Below are positions 10,211-19,314 of a stretch of 64,000 bases of DNA, one piece after another; the first letter of the stretch is position 1; the number at the start of each line of letters is the position of its first letter. The stretch is from JAOPZW01 sp963789015. GTDB lineage: Bacteria; Actinomycetota; Thermoleophilia; Solirubrobacterales; Solirubrobacteraceae. The stretch spans positions 620,001-684,000 of the forward strand of contig CAWBIU010000004.1 of NCBI GenBank assembly GCA_963789015.1. The letters run 5' to 3'. A program made the position numbers and the translations under genes. The notes beneath the pieces were generated by a model, which worked only from the letters and a program-made list of their open reading frames with translations, did not search any database and was not told where the DNA came from.

Positions 10211-11041
10211 GTGCGGCTCACGCTGGCGCAGATCGACTGCGCGCTCGGCGACGTTCCCGAGAACGTCCGCCGCGTCCGCGACGCGCTCGACCGCGCCCGG
10301 GCGGACGGCGCCGACCTCGTCGTCTTCCCGGAGCTGGCCCTGACCGGCTACTCGATCGGCCAGGTCGACGCGGACGTCGCCCGCTCGCTGGCCGACCCCG
10401 AGGTGGCCGGGCTGCTGGCCGACACCGCCGACCTCGGCTGCGTGGTCGGCTTCGCCGAGGACGGCCCGGTGCACACGTACAACAGCGCCGCCTGCATCGA
10501 CGGCGGCGTCGTCCGCCACGTCCACCGCAAGGTGCACCTGCCGACCTACGACATCTGGGAGGAGCGCAAGCACTTCACCCCCGGCGGCGCGATGCGCGCG
10601 TTCGACACCCGGCTCGGCCGCATGGCGATCCTGCTGTGCGGCGACGCGTGGCAGCCCGTGCTCGCCGTCCTGGCCGTCCAGGACGGCGCGCGCGTGCTGA
10701 TCATGCCCGCCGCCAGCACCTTCGGGAACCGGGAGGACGTCGCGCGCGAGTGGAACGAGATCACGCGCTTCTACGCGCGCATGCTGCAGTGCTACGTCGT
10801 GTTCGTGAACCGCGTCGGCGCCGAGCCCGGGCTGCGCTTCTGGGGCGGCTCGCACATCCGCGACCCGTGGGGCGAGATCGTCGCCGAGGCGCCTCGCGAC
10901 GAGCCCGCGTTCATCACGGCCGAGGTCGACCTCGCGGCGGTCCGGCGACGCCGGCGGGAGTACCCGCTGATCAAGGAGGCGCGGCTGGCGCTGCTCAGCC
11001 GCGAGCTCGACCGGCTCGCCTCAGAAGGAGGAGACCTGTGA
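10211..11041 (+). CDS. Carbon-nitrogen hydrolase (nitrilase superfamily) amidase
   Basis: 276 residues from GTG 10211. The nitrilase Glu-Lys-Cys triad is visible: Glu41 in VVFPELALTGY, Lys107 in HRKVHLPTYDIWEE and Cys143 in MAILLCGDAWQP. The second Glu lies in the RKVHLPTYDIWEERKHF segment. Members hydrolyse amides, carbamoyl groups or nitriles; the sequence resembles the amidase/N-carbamoyl branches more than true nitrilases. It sits between the methyltransferase and fae with a 3-bp gap upstream and a GTGA stop/start overlap downstream, so it is almost certainly in one operon with them and may remove an amide or carbamoyl group from the same substrate. Confidence 0.88.
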   Translation: MRLTLAQIDCALGDVPENVRRVRDALDRARADGADLVVFPELALTGYSIGQVDADVARSLADPEVAGLLADTADLGCVVGFAEDGPVHTYNSAACIDGGVVRHVHRKVHLPTYDIWEERKHFTPGGAMRAFDTRLGRMAILLCGDAWQPVLAVLAVQDGARVLIMPAASTFGNREDVAREWNEITRFYARMLQCYVVFVNRVGAEPGLRFWGGSHIRDPWGEIVAEAPRDEPAFITAEVDLAAVRRRRREYPLIKEARLALLSRELDRLASEGGDL

Positions 11042-11562
11042 ACGGTGACATCGACGGGCGCATCGGCCAGGGCTGGGGCGGCACCGCGCCCGACGGCTGC
11101 CACGTCAACGTGGTGCTCGCGCGGCGCGGCAGCCCGACGGCCGCGGCCGCGACGACCGCCTTCGCGCTGCCCGCGCCCGGCCACACGCCGGTGCTCGTCT
11201 GCGTCGGCCCCACGCAGCCCGCCTACGAGGCTGTCGTGCCGCCGACGATCATGACCAACAAGGCGACGGCGACCGACGAGCGCCACCAGACGCTCACCTG
11301 GGGCGCGGCGCAGCTCGGGATCGGGCAGGGCGTCCTGGACGCCGTGGCCGATGATCTGCTCGTCGCCGACCAGGACACGATCGTGCTCGTCGCCGTCTGG
11401 ATCGACGCCGCCGCCCAGGACGAGCGCGCGGTGCGCGACGCGGCCCGCGAGGCGATGCGCGCCGGCGTCGAGGCCGCCGCGCGCGGCACGCCCGAGGGGA
11501 CGGCGCGGCGGCTCGTCGACGAACGCGACGAGCTGACCAACCCGTTCTACGGCGCGGCCTGA
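11038..11562 (+). CDS. fae: Formaldehyde-activating enzyme (Fae) homologue
   Basis: 174 residues from GTG 11038, with a strong AAGGAGG ribosome site at 11025-11031. CHVNVVLARRGSPTAAAATT aligns with the Fae opening strand H-I-D-L-I-I-G-P-R-G-S-P, keeping the catalytic His (His22) at the same spacing from R-G-S-P while the following Asp is Asn. PGHTPVLVC, IMTNKATATDERHQTLTWGA and AAQLGIGQGVLDAV continue the family. Fae condenses formaldehyde with tetrahydromethanopterin in methylotrophs; homologues in other bacteria may use other carriers or bind formaldehyde. Its place behind a demethylase-type and an amidase-type gene suggests formaldehyde handling. The 3' end overlaps the convergent ammonia-lyase gene by 16 bp. 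Confidence 0.8.
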   Translation: MNGDIDGRIGQGWGGTAPDGCHVNVVLARRGSPTAAAATTAFALPAPGHTPVLVCVGPTQPAYEAVVPPTIMTNKATATDERHQTLTWGAAQLGIGQGVLDAVADDLLVADQDTIVLVAVWIDAAAQDERAVRDAAREAMRAGVEAAARGTPEGTARRLVDERDELTNPFYGAA

Positions 11563-12986
11563 GCGGCGACCGCGCCGTCGAGGACGCGCGCGGCGAAGGC
11601 GTCGGCGAGCGCCTGCACGTCGGGGCCGATCGGCCGCGAGCCGTCGGGCACGGGCACGAGGTGGTCGACCTCGGCGCCGAGCTCGGCGAGCGCCGGCGGC
11701 ACCGGGCCGGAGGAGTTGCGCAGCACCTGCCAGGCGATCGCCGCCAGCCCGGCGAGCGCGTTGTCCAGGCAGCGCCCGACGCCCACCGCCTTGCGCCATG
11801 CCATGAAGCTCGGCGAGGAGACGTCGTTCTGGCCGAAGCCGCCGAGCCCGAGGAGCGTCGGCTGCGCGAGCGTGCGCGCCTCCTCGGCCCAGGCCGCCTG
11901 GACCATGTGCAGCGGCTTGAACGTCCACTCCTCGCGCGCGAGCGCGGGCAGCGTGCGCGGGTGCTGGAAGAGCTTGTCGGTGTGGCGCTGGACGAGCTGG
12001 CAGATGTCGGCCCAGGCGACGGCGAGGCCGTCGAGGGCGGGCGAGGCCTGCGCGTTGTGGTAGCCGCCGGTGGAGATGACCGCGCCGAGCGGGCGCTCGT
12101 CGTCCGGGGGCAGGTAGAGCGGGTTGTCGCTGACCGAGCGCAGCGACACCGTCGCCGCCCGCTCGGCCTCGGCCTGCGCGCGCCGCAGGGCGCCGAGCAC
12201 GCGCGGCAGGATGCGGTAGCTGACCGGCGCCTGGTGGCCCTGGCGCTCGGCGCTTCCGCCCTCCAGGTGGGCGCGCAGCGAGCGCAGTGCCGCGGTCTCG
12301 TGCTCGTCGTCCCACAGGTCCTCGAGGTCGGCGGCGTAGGCCTCGTGCGGCGCGCCGACGGCCTCGGCCGACAGCGCCAGCACGTCCTCGGCGAGCGCCA
12401 GGCGCCCGCGCCCGGCGAGCGCGCCGTCGGCGACGAGCGCGGCTGCGCACGGCGAGCCGTTGATGAGCGCCATGCGCTCCTTCGGCGACAGCTCGTGCGT
12501 CGCGCTGAAGGCGAAGAACAGGCGCCCGAGGGCGAGGATCTCCCCCGATCCGCCGTTGCCCTGCGCCGGCACCTCGGGCAGCGGCCCGCCGTCGAGCAGC
12601 GCCGCGATCTCCGTTCCCAGCTCGCCGCGCACGCCGGCGTGGCCGTCGACCATGTTGGCCAGGCGCGCGAGCACGATGCCGCGCACGACGCGCTCGGGCA
12701 GCGGCTCGCCGAAGGACGCCGCGGTCCACAGCCGCGTCGGGCGGCGCGCGAGGCCCTCGGGGGTCAGCGCCGTGGCGGCGCCGTCGCCGGGCGCCGTGGT
12801 GATCCCGTAGATCAGCGCCTCGGGATCGGCGGCGACGGCGGCGTCGACGTAGGCCTGCAGCGAGGCGTGCGCCGCATCCATGCGCGCGATCGCCTCGGGC
12901 GCCAGCGCGACGTCCTCGCCGCGCCAGGCGACGCGGTGCGTGGCGTCGAGGTCGATGTCGGAGCGGGTGTGGAGGACGACCGTCAC
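11547..12986 (-). CDS. Divergent histidine/aromatic ammonia-lyase (MIO family), altered active site
   Basis: 479 residues from GTG 12986, overlapping the dehydrogenase stop (GTGA). The HAL/PAL fold is clear: LIYGITTAPGDGA (Tyr60 equals the catalytic loop Tyr), ALINGSPCAAAL, VSLRSVSDNPLYLP and the long helical C-half. The Ala-Ser-Gly triad that cyclises to the MIO cofactor reads Gly146-Ser147-Gly148 (NGGSGEILALG), the usual Y-S-L-R-C segment reads VSYRILP (Tyr replaced by Val, Arg kept), and the usual N-Q-E-D-H segment reads GQNDVSSPS. The enzyme may still eliminate ammonia or an amine, but the substrate is probably not plain histidine. It is the last gene of the ABC importer operon. Confidence 0.8.
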   Translation of the reverse strand: MTVVLHTRSDIDLDATHRVAWRGEDVALAPEAIARMDAAHASLQAYVDAAVAADPEALIYGITTAPGDGAATALTPEGLARRPTRLWTAASFGEPLPERVVRGIVLARLANMVDGHAGVRGELGTEIAALLDGGPLPEVPAQGNGGSGEILALGRLFFAFSATHELSPKERMALINGSPCAAALVADGALAGRGRLALAEDVLALSAEAVGAPHEAYAADLEDLWDDEHETAALRSLRAHLEGGSAERQGHQAPVSYRILPRVLGALRRAQAEAERAATVSLRSVSDNPLYLPPDDERPLGAVISTGGYHNAQASPALDGLAVAWADICQLVQRHTDKLFQHPRTLPALAREEWTFKPLHMVQAAWAEEARTLAQPTLLGLGGFGQNDVSSPSFMAWRKAVGVGRCLDNALAGLAAIAWQVLRNSSGPVPPALAELGAEVDHLVPVPDGSRPIGPDVQALADAFAARVLDGAVAAQAAP

Positions 12987-14131
12987 GGAGAAAGCGAGAC
13001 GGTAGCCGGTCGGCCCGCGAGGTCGGGATCGAGGACGACGACGGTCCGCGCGCCGACGTGCCGGCGCAGGCGCTCGAGCGCCTCGTCGATCCCGTCCAGA
13101 TCGGTGACATGGGTGATCACGTCGGCCAGGCTCAGGCGCCCCGCGGCGACGAGCCCGGCCAGCCGCGCGAGCTCGACGCCGGCGTCCGACGAGCCGTAGT
13201 AGCAGCCCTTGATCCCCTTCTCGGAGAGCAGCTCGAAGGCGGGCAGCGAGACCTCGACGCCGCGCGGCGCGATGCCGACGACGATCGCCGTCGCGCCCGG
13301 GCGCAGGACGTCCCAGGCCAGGCGCATCGTCTCGGGGCGCCCGACCGCCTCGAAGGCGTGGTCGACGCCGCCGGGGCACACGTCGAGCACCGCCGCGATC
13401 GTGTCCCCCTCCCCCGCCCGGACCGCGTCCGTGGCGCCGCGCGCGAGCGCGATGGCGAGGTTCTCCTCGTCGAGGTCGACGGCGACGATCCGCCCCGCGC
13501 CGGCCAGCCGCGCGCCGGCGACGATCTGCAGCCCGATCCCGCCGCACCCGACGACGCAGACCGTCTCGCCGATGGCCACGCGTGCGGCGTTGCGCACGGC
13601 GCCGACGCCGGTCACGACGCCGCAGCCGAGCAGCGCGGCCTGCCACAGCGGCAGCGCCGCCGGGATGCGGATCGCGCACGCCGCCGGCATGACGGCGCGA
13701 TCGGCGAAGCACGAGACGAAGTTGAAGTGCTGGACGGGCTCGCCGCCGGCCAGGTGCAGCCGCGTCGAGCCGTCGAGCAGGGTGCCCGCCCACGCGTGCG
13801 CCGAGGCGACGTCGCACAGGTTGGGCCGCCCCGCGCGGCACGAGCGGCAGGCGCCGCACGGCGGGACGAAGCAGAAGGCCACCGGGTCGCCGGCCGCCAG
13901 TCCGCCGACGCCCTCCCCCACTGCCTCGACGACGCCCGCGCCCTCGTGGCCGGGAACGATCGGCCAGCGCCCCTGGCCGAGGTGCCCGTCGACGAGGTGC
14001 ACGTCGGTGTGGCAGACGCCGGCCGCGGCGACGCGCACGAGCACCTCGCCCGCGCGCGGCTCGTCGAGCGCCACCTCCTCGACGGACAGCGGCGCGCGCG
14101 GCGCGTGCATGACAGCGGCCCGCGCGCGCAT
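12983..14131 (-). CDS. Zinc-dependent alcohol dehydrogenase (MDR, class III-like)
   Basis: 382 residues. Catalytic zinc ligands are visible in AAGVCHTDVHLVDG (Cys), PGHEGAGVVEAVGEG (His-Glu) and the later CGVVTG segment. The structural zinc comes from CGACRSCRAGRPNLC (four Cys). The Rossmann motif is VCVVGCGGIGLQIVAGA, and VDLDEENLAIA suggests NAD. The pattern (HAWAGTLLDGSTRLH, FNFVSCFADRAVMP) is that of the formaldehyde/mycothiol or NDMA-type class III subgroup, fitting a gene set that includes fae. The start ATG 14131 overlaps the upstream enolase stop (ATGA). It is one of two related dehydrogenases in this operon. Confidence 0.9.
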   Translation of the reverse strand: MRARAAVMHAPRAPLSVEEVALDEPRAGEVLVRVAAAGVCHTDVHLVDGHLGQGRWPIVPGHEGAGVVEAVGEGVGGLAAGDPVAFCFVPPCGACRSCRAGRPNLCDVASAHAWAGTLLDGSTRLHLAGGEPVQHFNFVSCFADRAVMPAACAIRIPAALPLWQAALLGCGVVTGVGAVRNAARVAIGETVCVVGCGGIGLQIVAGARLAGAGRIVAVDLDEENLAIALARGATDAVRAGEGDTIAAVLDVCPGGVDHAFEAVGRPETMRLAWDVLRPGATAIVVGIAPRGVEVSLPAFELLSEKGIKGCYYGSSDAGVELARLAGLVAAGRLSLADVITHVTDLDGIDEALERLRRHVGARTVVVLDPDLAGRPATVSLSP

Positions 14132-15240
14132 CAGCCGACGCGGTGCTCCTCGAGCGCGTCGAGGTCGGGCGTGACGCCGAGGCCGGGCCCGGGCGGCGGG
14201 GCGACGGTCCCGTCGGGCGCGATCTCGATCTCGGCGGGCAGCAGCCAGTCGCGCCGCGCCGCCGTCCAGCCCGGCGGGTCGAGCGGCACCTCCACGAACG
14301 GGCACGTCGAGACGGCGAGCGCGAGGTGCAGGTTGGCCACGAGCCCGAGCCCGTTCGTCCACGTGTGCGGCGAGAACGCGCGGCCGAACGCGTCGGCCAC
14401 GGCGGCGATCCGCCGGCAGCCGCCCAGCCCGCCCGCGAGCACGACGTCGGGCTGTACGACGTCGACGCCGCCGCGCGCGATCAGGTCACGCGCCAGGTGC
14501 GCCTCGCGCAGCATCTCGCCCGCGGCGATGCGCAGCGAGGTGCGGCGCCGCAGCAGCGCGTAGCCGTCGACGTCGTCGGTGCGCAGCGGCTCCTCGAGCC
14601 AGAAGACTCCGAGCGGCTCGAGGGCGCGCGCGCACTGCGTCGCCGTGGCCACGTCCCAGCGCGCCGAGCGGTCGCCGGCGGTGCGCCACCCGTGGTTGGC
14701 GTCGACCATCAGCTCGACCGAGGGGCCCACGGCGTCGCGCACCTGCTCGACGACCTCGACGTCGCGGCGCCAGTCGGGGTCGGCGAAGCGCAGCTTGACC
14801 GCGCGCACGCCGCGGTCGCGCAGCGCGCTCACGCGCCGCGCGCGCTCCTCGGCGCCGACCGCCTCGCCGCTCGACGCGTACGCCAGCAGCCGCTCCGAGC
14901 GCCCGCCGAGCAGCCGCCAGAGGGGCTCGCCGAGCGCGCGGGCGACGAGGTCCCAGACCGCGACCTCGAGCGTCCACGGCCTCCCGCCGTGGAAGTCGAC
15001 CGTCTCGCAGATCTCGCGCACGACCTCGGTGCGCCGCGGATCGACCCCGACGAGCAGGCGCGCGAGGAGCCCGGCGTCGGGCAGCTCGTCGCCGCTCGCG
15101 TAGCCCGCCGTGCCGTCGTCGGCGCGCACGATGACCAGGCTGGCGGCGACGCGGGCGCGCGGCACCGGATCCCAGGCGGCGCGGAACGGCGGGTCGAGGT
15201 CGACGGCGTAGCGGCGGACCTCCACCTCCGCGACGCGCAT
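14131..15240 (-). CDS. Mandelate racemase/muconate-lactonizing (enolase superfamily) enzyme
   Basis: 369 residues. The capping domain (VEVRRYAVDLDPPFRAAW ... SGDELPD) is followed by the barrel. Metal ligands are Asp in VELMVDANHGW, Glu in FWLEEPL and Glu in RIAAGEML. The second-strand acid/base is K-x-R (AVKLRFADPDW) rather than K-x-K or K-x-H. A His-Asp dyad is present (VVQPDVVLAGG and FSPHTWTNGLG), placing it in the mandelate racemase subgroup of acid-sugar dehydratases, racemases and cycloisomerases. Proton abstraction next to a carboxylate is expected. Substrate unknown. It shares a TGATG junction with the upstream dehydrogenase and lies mid-operon. Confidence 0.88.
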   Translation of the reverse strand: MRVAEVEVRRYAVDLDPPFRAAWDPVPRARVAASLVIVRADDGTAGYASGDELPDAGLLARLLVGVDPRRTEVVREICETVDFHGGRPWTLEVAVWDLVARALGEPLWRLLGGRSERLLAYASSGEAVGAEERARRVSALRDRGVRAVKLRFADPDWRRDVEVVEQVRDAVGPSVELMVDANHGWRTAGDRSARWDVATATQCARALEPLGVFWLEEPLRTDDVDGYALLRRRTSLRIAAGEMLREAHLARDLIARGGVDVVQPDVVLAGGLGGCRRIAAVADAFGRAFSPHTWTNGLGLVANLHLALAVSTCPFVEVPLDPPGWTAARRDWLLPAEIEIAPDGTVAPPPGPGLGVTPDLDALEEHRVG

Positions 15241-16358
15241 CAGGGCCCGTCCGCGGCGAGATCCAGGACGACGCGTACGGCCGCGCCGGCGCGCAGCTGC
15301 GCCACCCCGTCGGCGATGTCGTCGAGCGCGATGCGCGCCGAGACGAGCCGGTCCAGCGGCAGCCGCCCGCGGCGGTAGAGCGCGAACAGCGCCGGGAAGT
15401 CGCGCTCGGGGCGCGCCGACCCGTACAGCGAGCCGAGCACCCGGCGCTCCGTCCGCGGGATGGGCAGCGCGGGCAGGCTGAGGACGGCGTCGGCGCGCGG
15501 GATCCCGATGAGCACCGCCGCCCCGCGCGGGCGCGTCGACAGGAACGCGGCGAGCGCAGCCTCGGGGCGTCCCGTCGCCTCGATGGCGTAGTCGACGCCG
15601 CCGCCGCTCGCCGAGCGCACGTCGGCGGCGGTGGCCTCGGCGTCGCCCGCCCACGGCAGCGCGATCGTCGCTCCGAGCTCGAGCGCCGCCTCGCGCTTGG
15701 CCGCGATCGGGTCGACGGCGACGATCGGGTCCGCGCCGATCGCGGCCGCGCCGAGCACGGCGCTGAGCCCGACGCCGCCGCAGCCGAGCACGCAGACGCG
15801 CTCGCCCGGCCGCACGCCGGCCGTCCGCCACACCGCGCCCGTGCCGGTCGTGATCGCGCAGCCGACGAGCCCGGCGATCTCGAACGGGATGTCGTCGTCG
15901 AGCGGCACGCAGCAGGCCGCGGGCACCACGGCATGCGAGGCGAAGGCCGAGACGAACGAGTAGTGGAACACGGGCTCGCCGTCGCGCGACAGCCGCGACG
16001 TGCCGTCGGCCAGGCCGCCGGCCTCCATCGCCGCCCACGCCGCGCCGCACAGGTGGGAGAGGCCCCGCAGGCACTCCTCGCAGGTCCCGCACGAGGGCAT
16101 CCACGAGAGCACGACGCGCGTGCCCGGCGCGATCCCGGCCCGCTCGCCCGCCCGCTCGACCACGCCCGCCCCCTCGTGGCCGAGGACCGCCGGGCAGCGC
16201 GTCTCGGCCGTGCCGTCGATCGCGTTGAGGTCGGAGTGGCAGATCCCGCACGCGTGCAGGCGCACGAGGACCTCGTCGGGGCCTGGGTCCGCCAGATCCA
16301 GCTCCGTGACCTCGAGCGGCGCTCCCGTCCGCTCGAGGACCGCGGCGCGGATCCTCAG
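15240..16358 (-). CDS. Second zinc-dependent alcohol dehydrogenase, apparent CTG start
   Basis: About 372 residues. HACGICHSDLNAIDG, LGHEGAGVVERAGERAG, CGTCEECLRGLSHLC (structural zinc) and VCVLGCGGVGLSAVLGAAA (Rossmann) define a class III-like MDR dehydrogenase similar to the first one in this operon. The first N-terminal strand (RIRAAVLERTGAPLEVTELD) is coded upstream of the first usable ATG at 16265, so the true start must be earlier. The only candidate in frame is CTG at 16358, overlapping the ABC gene stop as CTGA, the same arrangement as the ATGA junctions elsewhere in the operon. A GTG within V-L-V-R-L would cut off about 25 conserved residues. Confidence 0.85.
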   Translation of the reverse strand: MRIRAAVLERTGAPLEVTELDLADPGPDEVLVRLHACGICHSDLNAIDGTAETRCPAVLGHEGAGVVERAGERAGIAPGTRVVLSWMPSCGTCEECLRGLSHLCGAAWAAMEAGGLADGTSRLSRDGEPVFHYSFVSAFASHAVVPAACCVPLDDDIPFEIAGLVGCAITTGTGAVWRTAGVRPGERVCVLGCGGVGLSAVLGAAAIGADPIVAVDPIAAKREAALELGATIALPWAGDAEATAADVRSASGGGVDYAIEATGRPEAALAAFLSTRPRGAAVLIGIPRADAVLSLPALPIPRTERRVLGSLYGSARPERDFPALFALYRRGRLPLDRLVSARIALDDIADGVAQLRAGAAVRVVLDLAADGP

Positions 16359-18416
16359 CGCTCGACCTCCGCGTGCGCCGGCGGCGGCGTCTTCTGCAGC
16401 TCGCGCAGCGCGTCGACCTCGTGGTGGCAGTGCCAGAAGTGCCCAGGCTCGACCTCGCGCAGCTGCGGGACCTCGTTCTTGCAGATGTCACCGATGTAGC
16501 GCGGGCAGCGCGTGTGGAAGACGCAGCCCGAGGGCGGGTCGGCGTGGCTGGGGATCTCGCCCTCGAGCTTGATGCGTGGGCGCTCGCCCCCCTCGGCGTC
16601 GGGCACGGCGGACAGCAGCGCCTCCGTGTACGGATGCTGCGGCGGCTCGAACACGGTCTCGGCGGTGCCGAGCTCCATCAGCCGGCCGAGGTAGAGCACG
16701 GCGATGCGGTCCGACAGGTAGCGGACGACACCGAGGTCGTGCGAGATGAAGATGTAGGAGACGCCCTTCTCGGCCTGCAACTCGACGAGCAGGTTCAGGA
16801 TCGCCGCCTGCACGGAGACGTCGAGCGCCGACGTCGGCTCGTCGCAGACGACGACCTTGGGGTCGCCCGCGAACGCGCGCGCGATGGCGACGCGCTGCTT
16901 GAGCCCGCCCGAAAGCTGCGACGGGCGCTGACGGATCAGGCGCACGTCGAAGCGCACGGATTGCGCGAGGTCGCGCAGGCGCGAATCGAGCTGCGCGCCC
17001 TTGGTGCCCATGAGCATGGTCAGCGCGCGGGCGATGATCCGCTGGATCGAGAAGCGCCGGTTGAGCGCCGAATCGGGGTTCTGGAAGACGATCTGCACCG
17101 CGCGGACCTGCTCGCGGTCGCGCTTGTTGATCTTGCCCGCCAGCTGCGCGCCGTCGAGCTCGACGATCGAGCCCTCGTCGGGCTCGGTGAGCCCGAGCAC
17201 CAGCCGCGCCAGCGTCGTCTTGCCGCTGCCCGACTCGCCCACCAGCCCGAGCGTCTCGCCCGGCGCGAGCGAGAACGTGATGTCCTCGACGGCGCGCACC
17301 TCGTGGCCGTCCTGGTGGAAGGTCTTGCGCACGTTGCGCGTGCGGATGACCGGCGTGCGCTCGCCGTCGGCCTGTGCCGCGGCGGCGATCGCCTCGCCCG
17401 GCTCGGCGCGCGGCAGCGACGGCGCCTTCTCGTGGAAGTGGCAGCGGCTGAAGTGCTCCTCGCCGACGTCGAAGGGCGGCGGCGGCTCGCGGCGGCAGAT
17501 GTCCTGGGCGAGCTCGCAGCGCTCGGCGAACACGCACGCCGGCAGATTCTCGCCGAGGCCGGGCAGGAAGCCGGGGATGCTGTCGAGCCGGCCGCGGTCC
17601 TTGCGCGCGCCGCCGCGCGGGATGCAGCGCAGCAGGCCGACGGTGTACGGGTGGCGCGGGTTCTCGAACAGCTCGGCGACGCTCCCCTCCTCGACGAGCT
17701 TCCCGGCGTAGAGCACGCCGACGCGGTCGCACATGCGCGCGATCACGTCGAGGCTGTGGCTGATGAAGAGCACGCTCGTGCCGAACTCCTGGCGCAGCGC
17801 CGAGACGAGGTCGAGCACCTCGCCCTCGACCGTCGCGTCGAGGCCCGTCGTGGGCTCGTCGAGGATCAGCAGCGTCGGGTCCTTGGCCAGCGCCATGGCG
17901 ATGACGACGCGCTGGTTCATGCCGCCCGAGAGCTGGTGCGGGTAGCGGCGCATGACCGAGGACGGGTCGGAGATCTGCACCTTCGCGAGCATCGCCTGGG
18001 CGCGCTCGGCGGCCTCCGCGTCCGCGACACCCTGCAGCGCGTAGACCTCCTCGAGCTGATCGCCGATGTGGATCGTCGGGTTCAGCGCCCCGGTCGGGTT
18101 CTGGTAGACCATCGAGACCTTGTCGACGCGCAGCCGGCGCACGTCCGCCCTCGCTCATCGCGAGCAGGTCCTCGCCGGCGACGTGGATCTCGCCGGAGTT
18201 CACGCGGCCGTTGCGCGGCAGATAGCGAAGGGCGGCGAAGGCGGCCGTCGACTTGCCGCAGCCGGACTCGCCGACGAGCCCGTAGGACTCGCCGTCGGCG
18301 ATGTGGAGGCTGACCCCGCGCAGGACGTCGCGCCAGTTGCCGCGCACGCGGTACTGGACCTCGAGGTCCTTGAGCTCGAGGGCGTGGGCGGTCGCGACCG
18401 GAGCGGTGGCGGTCAT
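16355..18416 (-). CDS. Fused DppD-DppF type ABC ATPase (peptide importer), one frame break
   Basis: About 686 residues after correction. Domain 1 has Walker A GESGCGKST, signature LSGGMNQRV and Walker B LLILDEPTTGLD, then an oligopeptide C-terminal domain (RHPYTVGLLRCIPRGGARKD, CVFAERCELAQDICR). Domain 2 has GESGSGKTT, LSGGLKQRV and VVVCDEPTSALD, with QHPYTEALLSAVPD and CVFHTRCPRYIGDIC at the end. Two nucleotide-binding halves in one chain drive the importer encoded just upstream. One extra base in the CCC at 18148-18150 breaks the frame after EDLLAMSE; dropping it restores ADVRRLRVDKVSMVYQNPTG, the Q-loop region. The length of 2062 nt is one over a multiple of 3. Confidence 0.85.
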
Positions 18417-19314
18417 CGCTCGAACGCCTTGCTGATGCCGTCGGCGACCATGTTCACGGCGATCACCAGCGAGCCGATCGCCAGCGCCGGGAACACGACC
18501 GGCCACCAGTAGCCGCCGCTGATCAGGCCGTAGTGCTCGTACACCTGGACCCCCCAGTCCGGGGACGGTGGCTGGATGCCCAGCCCGAGGAAGCTCAGCG
18601 ACGCGACCGTGAAGATCGCGTAGCCGAGGCGCACGGTGAACTCGACGAGGATCGGGCCGGTGACGTTCGGGAGGATCTCGGCGAACAGCACGTAGGTCGT
18701 CCTCTCGTTGCGCAGCTGGGCGGCGGCGACGTACTCCATCTCGCGCTCCTGCAGCACGGCCGCGCGGACCGTGCGGGCGATGATCGGCGCGAACAGGAGC
18801 CCCGACGACGAGGATCAGCGTCAGCTTCGACGGCCCGAGGGCGGTCAGGACGAGCAGCGCCGTGATGATCGCCGGGCAGCGCGAGGTAGGCGTCGATGAT
18901 GCGGCTGAGCACGTCGTCGACGAGCCCGCGGAAGTACCCGGTGATGAGCCCGAGGGTCGTTCCGAGCACGGTCGCCAGGATCGTCGCGGCCGGCGCCACG
19001 ATGAGGATGTCGCGCGCGCCGAGCATGATCCGCGAGAGCACGTCGCGCCCGACGCGGTCGGTGCCGAGCAGGTGCTCGGAGCTCGGCGGCGCGAGGTCGT
19101 TCAGCGGATCGGTGGCGAACGGGTCGTCCGGCGTGATCGCCTCGCCGAGGATCGCGCACACCACCCAGATCCCGATGATCGCCATGCCCACGATGAAGAC
19201 CTTCGAGCGGCGCAGCAGCGCGAGCTGCTCGCGCCGCGCGCTGCTCTCGGCATCCGAGGGCGGCGCGGTCGCGGCCGGCGCGTCGGCGCCGATCGAGGTT
19301 CCGGCGGCGGTCAT
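18413..19314 (-). CDS. DppC-type ABC permease, two frame breaks
   Basis: About 299 residues after correction. An N-terminal cytoplasmic tail (SSARREQLALLRRSKVF) leads into the first helix (VGMAIIGIWVVCAILGEAIT); then LLGTDRVGRDVLSRIMLGAR and the EAA loop region EYVAAAQLRNERTTYVLFAE, both typical of DppC/OppC. Extra C bases lie in the ggg/ccg stretch at 18871-18875 and in CCCC at 18800-18803; removing both joins IIDAYLALP to AIITALLVLTALGPSKLTLI and then LLFAPIIARTVRAAVLQERE. The length of 902 nt fits exactly two insertions. It begins four bases inside the DppB stop and overlaps the ATPase ATG. Confidence 0.82.

Noticed and set aside
11547..12986. Ergothionase (thiolurocanate-forming) identity for the lyase
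   Set aside because: Appealing given possible trimethylammonium chemistry, but no diagnostic residues are known to me that separate it, so it remains a hypothesis only.
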